From Adiantum capillus-veneris (taxonomy: Eukaryota > Streptophyta > Polypodiopsida > Polypodiales > Pteridaceae): a DNA stretch of 64,000 nucleotides. Positions 23,189 to 35,600 of this stretch are shown here, in pieces (position 1 is the stretch's first letter; every line of letters begins with the position of its first letter). The position numbers were made by a program, and so were the translations under genes. Under the pieces are notes generated by a model that had not been told where the DNA came from, searched no databases, and saw only the letters and a list, made by a program, of their open reading frames with translations. Location of the stretch: positions 90,667,025 through 90,731,024 of the forward strand of contig CM043958.1 in assembly GCA_014529385.2 (NCBI GenBank). The letters run 5' to 3'.

Positions 23189-26100
23189 CTAGTAATTGAT
23201 CAATCTCTTTTCTAGCGTCCCAGTGAGGTGCCTGAACTTTTGTGCCCTTGCCTCAATCTCCACTTTTGTTGCCAGCTCTCTGAAGGGATTATTGCTAAGA
23301 GTGCTTTGATAGGCTATGTGTCGGGCTGACAGATCTTTGGTCATGGAATTAAATATAGAGGAGTCTATCTCAAAGAATCCTGTCATGAATGCCTCCTTGA
23401 AGGTTTGCATGTAGTGGGAGGGCAGGAATATGACTCTCTCATAGAATCCCATGATGATGTTTTTGCTTGGGATTTTTGTCTCCATATTTAGCAGAGCCCT
23501 CTTGTGCCTTCCACAAAAACTTGCCAGGGATGCTCCGCTGCCTCTATATCATTGAATGCAGTTATGCAAGTGATTAGCATCTTGGCAATTTTCACGAGCA
23601 TTTGGCATGCGAGATCTAGGATCTCCTTCATCATGTTGATGACCCTCTGAGCGTCTGAACCATATACTTCTCTGACGAGGGCGTTGTTATTGCTTGGCTT
23701 TGTTATGACGGGGTACTTCAACACTATCGGTCTTTTGCTTTTCCAAGTGTAAAAGCTATCCCAGGATTGTCGTTTGTTGATGGGACAGTAAGTTGGATCA
23801 ATCTTGAGATGCTGCGGAGCATTCCTATAGTATGTTTCATCTGTTGGTCGCTGCTCAAACCATTTCTTTCGCCAGAGGGATTGATTGTCAATGATAGTCT
23901 GAATTTGTATCACGATGACAAGAACATTTTTGTAATCCCCTCTGTTGTTTGGCTCAAGGGTAGGTAGCATTTTTTGTTTCCATAATCTGGCCTCCTGCCG
24001 CATCAGTGGCATGGTGATCATCTCATGCCCAAGGTTTTTCACTACTTCATCTGGAGTGATCATGATCAGGGCAAGTGACTCCAACAGTTTCAGCTCATAT
24101 TGTTTCTGAGATCGAGCGATGAATTTCTTCTTTTGCCAAATCTGAGATAAATGTCATGGCTGGATCTTCAGATTCCTGCATTGCTTTTCCCATGCTTATA
24201 CTTAGTACTTTTGTTTGGTGAGCTTCAAAAGTGAAATGCTCAATTCTTCTTGTTTGTGAAAATTCCACTGGGGCTGTTTGTTCGGGCTTTGCTTGTGTTG
24301 CCCTTAGAGCCTCCAAATCTCCTTGTGCCTCTGCCAACTGCTTTCTCAAATCTTCAATCTCTTCGTGTTTGGCTTTCTGCAATGCTCTATGCCCTACTAT
24401 CATGATTTGTCTGTCGTATTTTTCTTGAGCAAGGGCCTCCTTTAGATCTTGGACCTCTTTATTCAGTGAGGTTGATCTAGCTGTCAAGCTTGAAGAGATC
24501 GACGTCCCCTACAAGGCTAAAAGCTGGGTCAGACTCTTGCTGACCACCGCGTAGGACTCTTGCAGCTTTTCACTCTGTCCTCTTTCTCTGGTTAGCTTCT
24601 CCTCTAGTTTTTGTTGCTCGACTTGCAAAGTAGTGTTGGCATCATTAAACTGTTGGACCTCTTTGTAGTAATAGGCAGTGTTCTCTTGTTCCCTTTGCAA
24701 CTCTGATTAGAGTTGCAGTTGGACCTTTTGCAACTCCTCTATTTTGTTTTGTAGCTGCAATGTGTTTTCAGCTGCTCTAGTTTCTTCTTGATGTCTTCCA
24801 GCTCTACCTCGCGCAAGTTGTAGAGAGCTCTTTGGCATGGAAATTGGAGCTTGATATGGTCTAAATATGCATCAATATCAAATGACTTGATCATTTTGGC
24901 TCCCTCCTCTATCTCCACTTGCGAACAAGGCGATCTTGGTTTTGTTTGTCCCTGATCCGAGGTTCCAGCCTCATCAATCGTTCTTTCCCTTGTTTTAAGT
25001 ACTTCAATAGTAGCTGGAGCTATAGTAGTTTTAGACGGTGCTATCTCTTTTTCTTGATCTGCCTTCTCTTGTGGCAGCACCTTATCTACCACTTGTTCTA
25101 GAAGGCCTACAACCTCTTTTCTTTTTTCTGTTCCAGCCTCTAAAGGTACCTATTTGTCTTTTGGTGATTCAAAACCATATTCTTGTCACTGAAGCATGTC
25201 TTGCTCACTCTTCTCTTCTTGGTTTTCATCTTTTTCCTTGGCCTTAGTAGATTAATCTAATGATTTGAGATCATCAACTCGTGGTCGCTTTGCATCCTCT
25301 CTTTCTCTTTGCTCCATCTTTTGTTTGAGTTCATTCTGAATCTGTTGCCGCATGTCGTTGGCAATATTCACATTTCCTCCACTTCCTGTCTTTTGTGTTG
25401 TTTGATCCGTTCAAGAGCTAATGTTTGCCTGCGTAGTAAGGGGACATCTTCTTCTTCTTCTTTTTCATTGTCCACTTCTATTCCCTTACTTCTTTTCTCC
25501 TCGTGCTTCTGTTGGCGAACTCTTTCTCTTTGCACCTGTGCTTCTTCCATTGTTCTTTTGGCTTGGGTAACTGGGATGGCCTCTGTTGCCCGGGCTGTTC
25601 TCTTCTTCAATATTGTATATCTCATGGAAAACTCACTCCCATGCTCCGCATCTGAAGACTGGTATTTAGAAGGGGTATCTCTTTCTTTAGAACTAGCTTC
25701 CTCGTTGTTCGGTGCATCCGACTCCGTCTTCTCACTGTCAGTGTCAGTTCTTATTGCGCTCTGCCTTGTTTGTTTGACCTTTGGTTTTGGCCTTATGGAT
25801 GGTCCTGCTATCGGTTTTACTACTCTTTTGAATTTGTGGATCAAATCTATCTGTGCTTCTGCAGGTGGTAGATCAACAATCATTCCCAATGCTTGGTAGG
25901 TGATTTTAGTCAGCACTGGTCCAACCTTCATGTAGGTCTTGCTCTTGTGGATACCCTTAAGATTTGCTTCTACTAGGTTGTTGAGGAGGTAGTTGCCAAA
26001 GTCACAACTGACCATTCTTCATTCTGCTAACCCCATTGCCATTACCACTGCCATGTGTAGCAGTAGTTCACTGTATCTCGGTGGCTTCTGTACTTTGAAG

Positions 26101-26644
26101 TGTTGCGATATGAGGCGCAACGACAATTTTGTTTCTGAGTATATAAAATCTTGATATATCAGTTTGTGTCCTCTTTGCTTTAGAAAGGCTTTGTCATTAT
26201 CTATTGCTTTCGTTTTTTGCAATAGGTTGTGTGTTCCTTGCTGCAGATGGAGAGCTTCATTGATTATTTTGTAGTGATTTTAACTTTGACTGTCGCTCCA
26301 TCTTTGTGAGTCAGGGTGGCTTCCCCATTGCAGTGAATCGAGCTTATGAGTTTATGAGCCCTTCTAAAATCCGTTCCCCATGGTGGTAGTCATAGAAAGC
26401 TGTCCAATTGTAGGTACCTGGTCCCTGCTTGCACTTCGGACTTATGGTGTAGTGTCCACAATTCCTTTAGAAAGATGGCGGTCTTTACTATCTCTCTGTC
26501 CGCTGCTTGAAATCTTCCGATGAATATATTGGCCGCTATTGCTTCGAGCACTTGTTCGGTGATATGGGCCTTTTCATTCAAGGATATATCTGTGATCTCA
26601 TATGATGGTGCTTCCCACTCCCATTGTGCTTTCCTTTGAGGCAT
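23189..26644 (-). pseudogene. ORF-X of element 2: long coiled-coil retrotransposon-linked protein (broken)
   Basis: About 3.46 kb of coding relic in several frames. The N-terminal part (from MPQRKAQWEWEAPSYE at 26,644) is followed by a globular region with FGNYLLNNLVEANLKGIHKS near 25,990. Then come a charged linker rich in Glu/Lys (25.4-25.8 kb) and heptad-like coiled-coil stretches (24.1-25.1 kb, for example QFNDANTTLQVEQQKLEEKL). The C-terminal domain includes WDSFYTWKSKRPIVLKYP (about 23.75 kb) and GFYERVIFLPSHYMQTFKEA (about 23.45 kb). The order and total length match ORF-X at 32.6-36.1 kb. No RT, protease or integrase motif occurs in it. A distant link to plant ATHILA ORF-1 or 'putative plant transposon protein' families is possible but not shown. 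Confidence 0.65.
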
Positions 26645-26848
26645 CTTGAGGTCAGCTTTAGATTGGAAACAGGATTTAGTAATTGATCAACTATCGGAAA
26701 GTTGAAGAAAATGCAAACTTTGACCATAAAATGATAAACGAGCATAACTTTCTCAAAACTACCCCAAATTTGACCAAATTTCACCAGTGCATCTAGGATT
26801 ACTATAGGCACAAGGGCAGAAGGTAACATATGAATTTTGGCAAAAGGT

Positions 26849-26868
26849 ACATGGATCACAATCCATGT
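26849..26868. repeat. CGCG-type palindrome, family 2, copy 1
   Basis: ACATGGATCACAATCCATGT has two perfect 8-base arms around CACA. It lies in the leader upstream of ORF-X of element 2. A half-copy (CACGATCCATGTT) follows at 26,933-26,945. Confidence 0.75.
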
Positions 26869-27197
26869 TCGGAAGCATCTTGCAATTTCAAATAGTGAAG
26901 GTTGTTCCTAGCCACATGGGGATGCTACTGTGCACGATCCATGTTTGGTAACATATTGAAGATCAAATGATACCAGCTGGTAGGGCTCATCAAGATGGTG
27001 CCTTGGTCCAATTTTTTTGGGATTTGGATCATTGGTTTGGTACTTAGGTCAATTTTTAGAAATCAACATCAGACTTAGAGAAATTTGGCATTTTGATGTC
27101 GATTTTGGAATCCAAATGACTTGAAACCTCAGGGCTAGGCTTTGTTGAATATACTGGGCCAGATGGTATGAATTTTTCTTTGGTTGGGCAAAAAGGT

Positions 27198-27217
27198 ACA
27201 TGGATCGCGAAACATGT
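27198..27217. repeat. CGCG-type palindrome, family 2, copy 2
   Basis: ACATGGATCGCGAAACATGT keeps the CGCG core but has a damaged right arm. The preceding CAAAAGGT is shared with the copy 349 bases away, so the two are repeats of a larger leader unit. Confidence 0.65.
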
Positions 27218-27524
27218 TGGCAGGGATTTTGATACAGCCTCTTGCACACATGTTCTTATAGGTCTTCCTAGCACACTGGTGAAATATTTTCAAATTTGGT
27301 TATATTCCTCTTATGTTTACTCAGTTTTTCAGTTTATGGCCATGTTTTTTCCGTCTTGACCATATTGGTTTTTTGAAACCACTTTTGGAAACTTCCTTTG
27401 ACTGACATCTGTTGTTGCCTTGATTCTTGATGGTTTGTGTCTGTAAAGCACAGCTTTGCCTAGCTCCCCACCAATTTTCATCAGTTTCTGAATCTATCTA
27501 AAAGGGGAAATTGGTCCAGGCAAT
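27218..27524. other. Boundary between element 2 leader and the host element
   Basis: No LTR or primer-binding site for either element is visible here. Both the 5' part of element 2 and the 5' LTR of the host element appear to be missing. Confidence 0.4.
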
Positions 27525-29316
27525 TTGCACAACTTTGTAGGTACTCAACAACAAAGAGTTTGTGAGGTCATCCATAGGGTCATTGAGTTAGAGAGACAAA
27601 ACAAGGGGATCAAGATGCCTTCAACGGTTCTCATGAGATTCTTGGATACAGGGAAGGCTAAACAACCGACCTTATCGCAAATGGAGACTCCCTCGGTAAG
27701 TCCGATGGATCCTCCATATGTTGTTTCTCTAGGGGTCTCAGTGCAATCTGAGCCCACAAGTGACAGCTTTACCTTTCCAAGTCTAGCTCATCTTTCCCTT
27801 GATGACGCCACGGCTACCATGCCTACCCCAATAATGGGCATGCCAAGAAACACGCCATGGACCTCATTTGTTAGTAAATCACCGCTACATGGTAGCTCAA
27901 TGCCTGCAATAGTACCTACAAGTTTGTACCAATCGTATACACCCATGGGTCCTCGTACTCATGTAGTCCCTACTCCTCCCATTGTTTCAACTACATATGC
28001 TCCACAAACACAACACCCAAGCTCTTATTTCCATGGGACTATACCGGGTAGCATTAGCATGTCACATCCGACGTCTGCTATGCCTAGGGCCACCCATATG
28101 AACTATGGACCACCACATGGCACAACATCGTACCCAACGTGGAACCCAAGGGCTTCCTATGCACCAAGCCCAATGCCAATACCTACTCCACATGTAGTCT
28201 CTGGAGCGCCTTCACCCACGGTGCCTGCTCACTTAGGTGACTTGGCAACATTTTCTCAAGCTATTGGTCGATCTATTGTTGAGAATATGCGTAACATGCC
28301 TGATAGAGAGCCTAGAAGTAAGGCAGTACAAATAGCCAAGCTCACACAAAAATTTAGTGGAGACGAGGATGTGAGAAAACATATCAAAGTGTTTGAACAA
28401 TATGCAATTCTCTAGGAGAACACAATGACCTACATAAGAGCAATGCTTTAAGCTTAACCTTAAGTGGAAAGGCAGGGGATTGGTATAGAACCCTAAGGGT
28501 GGAAGAAAAAACGATTTACCCTATTCTTGAAAGAATACATACGAGAGGGAGTGCTTTGGGTTGTAGCCTCTCAGCTTCAGAAAGCCCAACGAGAGGAAGG
28601 AGAATCGGTGGAGACTTTATTAGTCGCTTGAAGCATTTGAATTCTCCTTGTAATCCAAATGAGTGCTTCAATAATAATCAATTGCTTGATAGATTCATTA
28701 GGGGATTACGACATGAGGATATCTACAATGGCCTAGTCATATCACCACTTGGGAAGCAGTCAACACCAATGCGATCCAATTGGAGGATAATTTAATGATT
28801 CAAGGAGAAAGAGTGTCTGTTGAGCCTAAATCTATTAGCTCGCAAGCATCGAGGCATCAGCCAATGACCCTAAAGCCTATTGCTAAGGAGCCAAAGATAT
28901 CTGAGATGACTTTAGCAGATCTCACCAAGGCTATTCAAAAGAGTCTTAGAGACAATCGTGCTCCGCAAAACAATCATATGTATCCAAGAAGGGAGCAACA
29001 ATGGTGCTCAGTATGCTATGGATCGCATAGTACCAGTGAATGCCCAACTTTTAGAGTAAAATTCAATGGGAACTGCAATGCCTGTGGGAGGTATGGTCAT
29101 CAAGCTAAGGATTGCATAGTATTTAAGCGCGCGATGGCCAATAGACCAACCTTAGCATGGACAGACACACCTCAAGTGCCTGCATTGATGCCAACCCCAC
29201 CTCTTGAACAAACAACAGAACAGATGGTCCCTAGGGCCCAAAATGTTGTCCAAACAACACCCTTACCACCTCCAGTGCTAGGACCGCAACCACCACATCC
29301 GAGAATCATTCTGTGA
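27525..29316 (+). pseudogene. Host element gag: Pro-rich N-terminus, capsid-like region, two zinc knuckles
   Basis: The first frame (27,525-28,415) has a Pro/Ser/Thr-rich stretch of about 200 residues, then KAVQIAKLTQKFSGDED and HIKVFEQYA. A frameshift at about 28,415 leads to LSLTLSGKAGDWYRTLRVEE, and NNNQLLDRFIRGLRHEDIYN comes later. The F-x-G...FE...A-x-WY...FI-x-GL pattern is Retrotrans_gag. A second shift near 28,760 leads to the frame with the knuckles CSVCYGSHSTSEC (C-x2-C-x3-H-x4-C) and CNACGRYGHQAKDC (C-x2-C-x4-H-x4-C). Gag forms the particle that packages element RNA in the cytoplasm. Confidence 0.8.
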
Positions 29317-31592
29317 ATCAAGTGGGTTGTGAGTCATTTATTGCTTGTTTGGAAGGCTGTGAGGAAGATATAGATTCTAATATTGCCTATGGGATGGATG
29401 TGCTTGAAGAAAGTCCACAATATACACGAAGGACTATTGGGGACAAGTCAAACCTGTATATCAAGTAGCTGCTCTTGCGGCAAGAGGCCAAAATATCAAT
29501 TACACCGCTAAGAGACCACCTCTTCAATGCTATGAGTGTGGAGGTCCACATTGTGTAGCCGAGTGTCCTATTAGGCTACAAAAGAACGCCACACTAATGC
29601 AAACCAATCAAGAGAGCACATCTACAATGCCGATACTCATGTGTAATCGATGTGGCATAGATCATTTGATTGCCCAATGTCCAAATAATCCAAATGCACC
29701 GAAGATCACACCATTAAACTTGATTGAAGTTATTGAGGAGCCATCACAAAGTACACCTATGGTACCAGTAAACGTACTCACACGATCGATGCTCCAAAAA
29801 CAAAACTATATTCTTGAGGAAAGAGACACGGCATCAATTGCCCAATCTCAAAGAAAGAAGAAAACACGAAGGAAGAGATAGCAAAAAACTGTGAAGTCAA
29901 ACCCCAGTTCAAAGACCAACATAAGGACTGGTGAAGACCCTGTATATATGAACGACATTGAAGAGGATTCAGATTCAAGCGAAACCATGGAGACCAAAAC
30001 CACTACTAAGATAGAAACCAACAAGGAAGATCTTCATGAGCCACAATGGCCAGGATCCAAAAAGAAGATAGGAACTTACCCAAACCCTACAGAGGAGATT
30101 GAGCGAGTCAAGCAATTAAGGATTTTGGTAGAAGATACCCAAAGGGATCTAGAACCAACACCTAGGAAGAACCAGATTACAGGCACCATGTTCCCTACGC
30201 AACAACAACCTCACCAAGACCATAGACCCTTAGCCATACCTAGTGTCATCCAAGAAGAGAGCGACTTAAAGTCATGGGAAAGTGGGCGTACTCACTTCAT
30301 GATGGAAAGAATGTTTGCAGAGGGACTACTTGATCCTATCAAAGGAATGGAGAACCCATCTTCCCCACGTCAAGGGACTGAAGTCCGAAAGGTGCCGTTA
30401 AACATTGCCAAATTGATGGATTTCATGTCTTCAGAAGTTAGAACCACCATCATGTCCAAACTATATAAAGACCCTGAGCTAGTCTCAGCTCTTCAAGCCT
30501 TCCTCAATGGAGAACTGAAGCTTGGGCTATCACAATTTGCACAGATGGATGGAGCTGGGGAGATGCCAATAGAGGAGGAACACTTAGATCCACAACCCAA
30601 CCTAGACGAGAACCTTGTTATAGAAATATATGTTAACAAGTTGGGACAATACTTTGAGGGTGATGAATCCAATGCGACCATACCAATCACTACTAAGGGA
30701 TTAACTGTGAAGGGAATCCTTGATGGTGGCGCTGGGGTGAGCATTGTGACTAAAAATTGATGGGAAACTATGGGAAGACCTCACCTTGCGACCACAACTA
30801 TAGTCGTGAAGATGGCTAATGGGTCTATTGTTAAATCTATTGGGATGCTAGAAGATCTCGAGATCAAGGTCTTTGGACATAAAATAAGGATTACCTTTAT
30901 TGTTATGGATTTCTCCAAACACACTATGGCATCAGAGATGATCTTAGGACGTCCTTTCATGAGAAAAGCAAAAATGGTACATGACTGGTTTAAAAACCAT
31001 GTCTACTTGCAGTTCCAAGATTCTGTCATTCGAGTGGATCTTGTAACAGGTCAAGCACATCCTCTAGGAAATAGGTTTATAATTGATCATAGATCTGACA
31101 CCACAGTTCACTTGGCCCCATTGCAGTATTGTTATAGTGTAAAGTGGACACTGATATTGGGGAAGATTCTCCTTATATGGATGTACTATCTGGGATGACT
31201 AAGTCGAACAATGTGGATTGGGTCCACTTAGCAGCAACCATAGACACTTGGGGAAACAGGGGGACGACCTGGGTAACACCTGAGGGGGATGAAATGCCCA
31301 TACCCCTAAATATGCTACAAGCAATGCATATAGCTTCTGACAAGACTCATCCTAATATAACAAAGAAAACATACAAGTGGGTCCCTAAATCTTCTTTATC
31401 GACCATGGTTGATGCTAAAAAACAGAAGCCCACATTTTTGAATCCTGGTAAAAGACGTCCCATTGGCCCCAAGAAATGTAAAGAAACATTCCGTTGGATT
31501 CCTAAACGACTATTGGAAGCCCAAGGCTACTATCAAGGAAATGATCAAATCTAGGTGCCAAAACGTAGATTGTGTTCTTACCTGTCACCTGA
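29317..31592 (+). pseudogene. Host element: second knuckle pair, protease and start of WIPK module
   Basis: Two more knuckles (CYECGGPHCVAEC, CNRCGIDHLIAQC) at about 29,530 and 29,640 are followed by VNVLTRSML and a TAG at 29,879. A long frame then reaches NKLGQYFEGDESNAT and the protease active-site region ILDGGAGVSIVTK (about 30,715-30,755). The usual DTGA/DSGA is DGGA here. After an in-frame TGA (30,758-30,760) the rest of the protease contains ILGRPFM (30,946). A frameshift near 31,145 leads to the WIPK units YKWVPKSSL, FRWIPKRLLEAQGYYQGN and, after a TAG, VPKRRLC. The reading stops at 31,592, where element C is inserted, and resumes at 54,245. No RT or integrase lies between protease and WIPK. 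Confidence 0.75.
31588..31592. repeat. Target-site duplication, left copy
   Basis: CCTGA immediately before the LTR edge. The partner after the right edge is CCTGG (54,240-54,244): four of five bases agree. Confidence 0.6.
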
Positions 31593-32520
31593 TGTTTGAC
31601 AGATACACCGCGACGGACTTCAGCACAACGAGAACTCACCTAACAAGAATTGTCAGCTAAGGACGAAGTTCGACCCGCAGGCACGTGGAAGCAAGCATAG
31701 GGTGTCAACCTACACTCGACCGACTCCTAACTAATTCCTATAGAGGTCCTTGCCCAATGTTTAAGTCACAGCCTTCAGGAGTGCATAAGAGGAAACTTCG
31801 TACAACGCTTTCTAGAGCTGAACACCCATCAAACAATCTCGAAACACCATAGAACTTGAAGGAGACCCTACCAACACCAATAGGTTGCTCTCCCTAAGGT
31901 CTATGAACCAAAATCCCAACCCAAAACACCCCGTGCAAAATCACGTAGGATGTCTGGCCGAAATCTGCAGGTCTTCTTTTCCAAAATCTAAAGTGCCTAA
32001 TGTGTAGCTCTACTCAATGTGAATGCGTGGATATGCTGCAATGCAAAATCAAAAAACGTATGCTCACCGAATCACCAGGTGAAGCTTGTAGATGGAGCTC
32101 GCAAAACCGGACCCTACGCGTGCAATGTAGGTATCAGCGCGTAGCTCTCGTTGGGGGCAACACGCAGCACTTCTCCGCACTCGATTCCGACCACCGGTGC
32201 ACACGTAGCGTCAAGATGAAGCTCACACTCTCTCGTACACAGTACGCTCACTCATAGACTTCAAACTTTTTTTAAAATGACAAAAGGTTTTTTTCATTAG
32301 GTCAAAAAGTGGTATAAATACTTTATGATTCTCAAACCCTAAAGTTCCAAATTAACCATCTATTCAATCTAAATGTCAAAACTGGGATACAATCTAGAAA
32401 CTTTTGTAAGCCCCAATATTTACAAGGTGAAATGTCGGGTTTTCGCAATAAATGAGTAATTACAAAAAATGATGATCTGCCGAGCAGTCAATTTCCGTAG
32501 GGTGTGTCCAGCTTCTAACA
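31593..32520 (-). repeat. 3' LTR of element C (928 bp)
   Basis: On the minus strand it runs from TGTTAGAAGCTGGACACACC to GTCAAACA, with TG...CA ends. It carries one half of the leader palindrome (CACGTAGGATGTCT on the plus strand, near 31,945). A TATTTATA-type box occurs near 32,315. The part up to 32,148 is the LTR portion found in the tandem array at 47.3-53.3 kb. Confidence 0.85.
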
Positions 32521-32534
32521 CTCCCCCCCTCCTT
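32521..32534 (-). promoter_or_regulatory. Polypurine tract of element C
   Basis: AAGGAGGGGGGGAG on the minus strand directly before the LTR start TGTTAG, 38 bases after the ORF-X stop. Confidence 0.85.
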
Positions 32535-34503
32535 GCTCGTGTCATCCCCGACATGGCTGTTGAGCTGCTTCTTCATCTTATGGTTTCTCGCATCTTGAGC
32601 AGCGAATCGTATCTTGCATGTAAATCCAGTAGTGTTGGGCCGAATATATCAGTGTTGATGGTGAAGAAGCCGGTGTAGAAAGCTTCTTCAAAGGCCTGGA
32701 GGTGATAGGATGGAAAAAACATGATCCTTTGATACAATGCATGTATCACCTCCTTGGAAGGCTGACCAAACAGATCATATGCACATCTGTAAGTATCTTG
32801 AAAGAAGAAGATACTGTCTATCGCCTGGCCCGGTTTGAACGTCTCGAAGACTGCCAAAAGGGTTTTGCAAATCTTCCTCATCATTATGCAAGAAAGGTCA
32901 GGCGAGTGAGTGAACAATTTGATGGCGCTCGTTAGGGTTTTCACCATGTATTGAACACTTATTCTCTCGCCTGCCTTCAAGCGTGGCAGCTTCGGATAGT
33001 TTAGCCAAGTGGGTTGGCTTCTTTGCAGCAGCTCCTGGGCCTTCCACGTCCGCATCCTTGGTAGAGGGCAGAAGTTTAGGTTATCTCTGATGATTGTGGG
33101 TGCCTCTACCAAATGGATTAAGTACTGTGGATACTTTGTTAGCCATGCCTTTCTCCATCGACTATCAACTTTACCCCTTCAGGCCTGGAGATATCTGTTG
33201 TGTACAGTGGCATTGTTGGCTATACTCTGATTCTTTTGTTGATCGTGGCGGCTTCGTACTTTAGCAAAGGATATGGGAGAGAGGGCTGTAGCCATTCACG
33301 CCGAAGGTTGCTGGTGTCTATCTTCTGAATGGTCATGGATTTAAAAACCCTCTGCTCCCATTCCAAGGCTTCCTTGGCCGTTTCTCTGATTTCTGCTTCT
33401 ATGGCCTTGCGTAGCTTCTCTTCCTCTTCTTGTGTCAGATCTTGTGGCTCTTGAGAGGGTCCTACAAGGATTTCCTCTTGCATGGGTGTGTCCATGAGAT
33501 CTGCCACATTCTCTAGGTCTATGCCTTCCATGGCTGTTGGCCCTATGCTTGCCTGGTCTTCTGCCTGCTGGCCTCTCAGCTCTTCTATCTGATTTTGGAA
33601 TGTATGTTTCTCTGCTTCATCTTGTTCTCCCATGTTCACGAGGAGGTCGTTCAAATCGGCGTTTATCTTCTCCGCCTCCTCGAGCTTTCTCTTGATATTT
33701 TCTAGCTCATCTTGCATTGCCTTCTGCTCTTCTTCCATGTGTGTTTGCATAACCACCGACCCTTCTGCCATCATCAACCTTTGCTTCTTCTCTAAGGTCA
33801 ACTCTTTCTGGAGCTCTTTCATTTGTTCTTCATAGATATGGCTCTCTGAAGTGGTGTGAGTCGAGCTAGTAGCTCTGACTCTGGCAGGAGATGCCCGTAG
33901 CCACTGGATGGTTTGATCTTTAACTTTACGCTGGTCCTTGAGCTCAAGGACCTTATCCTGGCTAGCCTCCTGCTCTATTTCTGACTTCTCTTTGGCATTT
34001 CGCATGGCCTCAACTTCCTTGGACTCAGCAAGTTGTAGGGTTAGGTTATCCCTTTCCCTTTCTGCATCTGTCAATGTCTTGCTGAGTTGTCTATATTCCT
34101 CTTCGGCTCCTTGCAATCGTTGAGCTGCCTCCTGATTCTCTCTTTCCATCTCTTGGCATCTTTGCAATGCCTTCGCCACACTGGCTTGCAGCTCTGTCTC
34201 TCTCTCTATCTGCCTTTGGCTTTGTTTGTGTAAAGTGTCGACTTCAAGCTTGATTTGCACTTCAGTAACTTTGAGAGTTTCCATTTCACTTTCTGAGGCC
34301 ATTGACTGTGCTCTTAGCCCGGTTAGCTTGGTCATTACCACATCCCAATCATTGGTGGGTGGGTGCAGGTCCACTGTATCAATGGCCATCTCCTTTAGCT
34401 CCACTAACACCGCAGGCTCTGCATTTGCTCTTTGGGCCCCGTGCTTGCCAAGTCAAATGCTACTGTGGCAGCCTCTTCTTTTGAATATCCGGCAGCCAGT
34501 AGG

Positions 34504-34593
34504 TCTAGAAATGTGTTATACCTTGCTTCATTTGGCTCTGGCTCTGGCTCTAGAAATGTGTTATACCTTGCTTCATTTGGCTCTGGCTGCTCA
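34504..34593 (-). repeat. 45-bp in-frame duplication inside ORF-X
   Basis: The stretch encoding EPNEARYNTFL occurs twice, 45 bases apart (15 codons), so the frame is kept. Confidence 0.9.
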
Positions 34594-35540
34594 CTTTTAG
34601 GCTTAGCCTCTTCTTTTGGTTCTTGCTCTTGGCTCTTTTCTTGCTTTGACTCTTCTTGATCTTTAGGTTTGTCTTGCTCCTCTTTCTCTTGAGTCTGTGG
34701 AGGGCTACGAGGAGGTGGTGAGGGTGGTGGGCTTGACTCAGGGCTGGACGGTGGAGTTGTCAGATTTTTCTTGAAATCCTTGTCCGCCTTTGTCTTCCTC
34801 TCTCTCTCTCTCTCTTGGCTTTCGTGCTCCTCTAGCAGTTGCCGTCGGACTTGCTCCACTTCTGCTTCTGTAAATGGTACATGTGGGATATTTTCCGCTG
34901 TGGCATCCAGAATCTCAAAATTCTTAATATAGTCATCAAATCTGTCTTTGTGCACCCTTCAGGATGATCCCGACATTGCTTCTAGAGACGGCTTCCATAT
35001 CTCCTTTGAGGGCTCTTTCGGCCTTGGAAACTTTCCATCAGCCGCTCTAGCCGTGCCGCCTTCTGTGATTTCATCTCTTTGATGGGCACTTGGACAGATT
35101 CTTTCTTCCCTTTCTTCAACTCTGGCTGCTCTTCTTGCACGGTTTCTAACCGGCGTTTCAAACGGGTTTCCACCCTTGGTGCTTTGGGCTGTTCCTCTTC
35201 CTTATCTTCCTTGAGCCTCAGCCAATCGTTCTATGATGGAGGGTCAGGCCATCTCCCCTTGGCGTGCAATGCTCCATAAATCACCTTTGTGATTAGCTCA
35301 CCCAGCACGATGTATGTGGGGTTCTTGTTGCCCATCTTCACCAGATTATCATGTATATAAGCTGCATAATTGATTACTTTCGGCTTGCTTTTCTGCATTG
35401 CCCAGGTAAAGGTTGTGGCAATTGCTCCAGGCGGCATTCTATACTTTTGTGGCCGCTTGGTACACATATGGAAGTATTGATTGTACAACTGACTCATGAT
35501 TGCCACTTTGGGGTTGGCAATGTCTTCAAAGGTGTAGTTG

Positions 35541-35600
35541 CCTTTCTTTTCTGTGTACACCTTTACTTTTCTGTGTACACCTTTTCTTTTATGTGTACAC
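35541..35600 (-). repeat. 20-bp minisatellite that breaks ORF-X
   Basis: Three consecutive 20-base units ending (C/A)TGTGTACAC on the plus strand. Since 40 extra bases shift the frame, the two added units account for the break between the frame ending in VKVYT and the frame beginning YTEKKGNYTFEDIAN. Confidence 0.85.

Noticed and set aside
33632-34659. Plus-strand frames rich in Ser/Leu/Cys
   Set aside because: They are reverse-strand shadows of the coiled-coil ORF-X.
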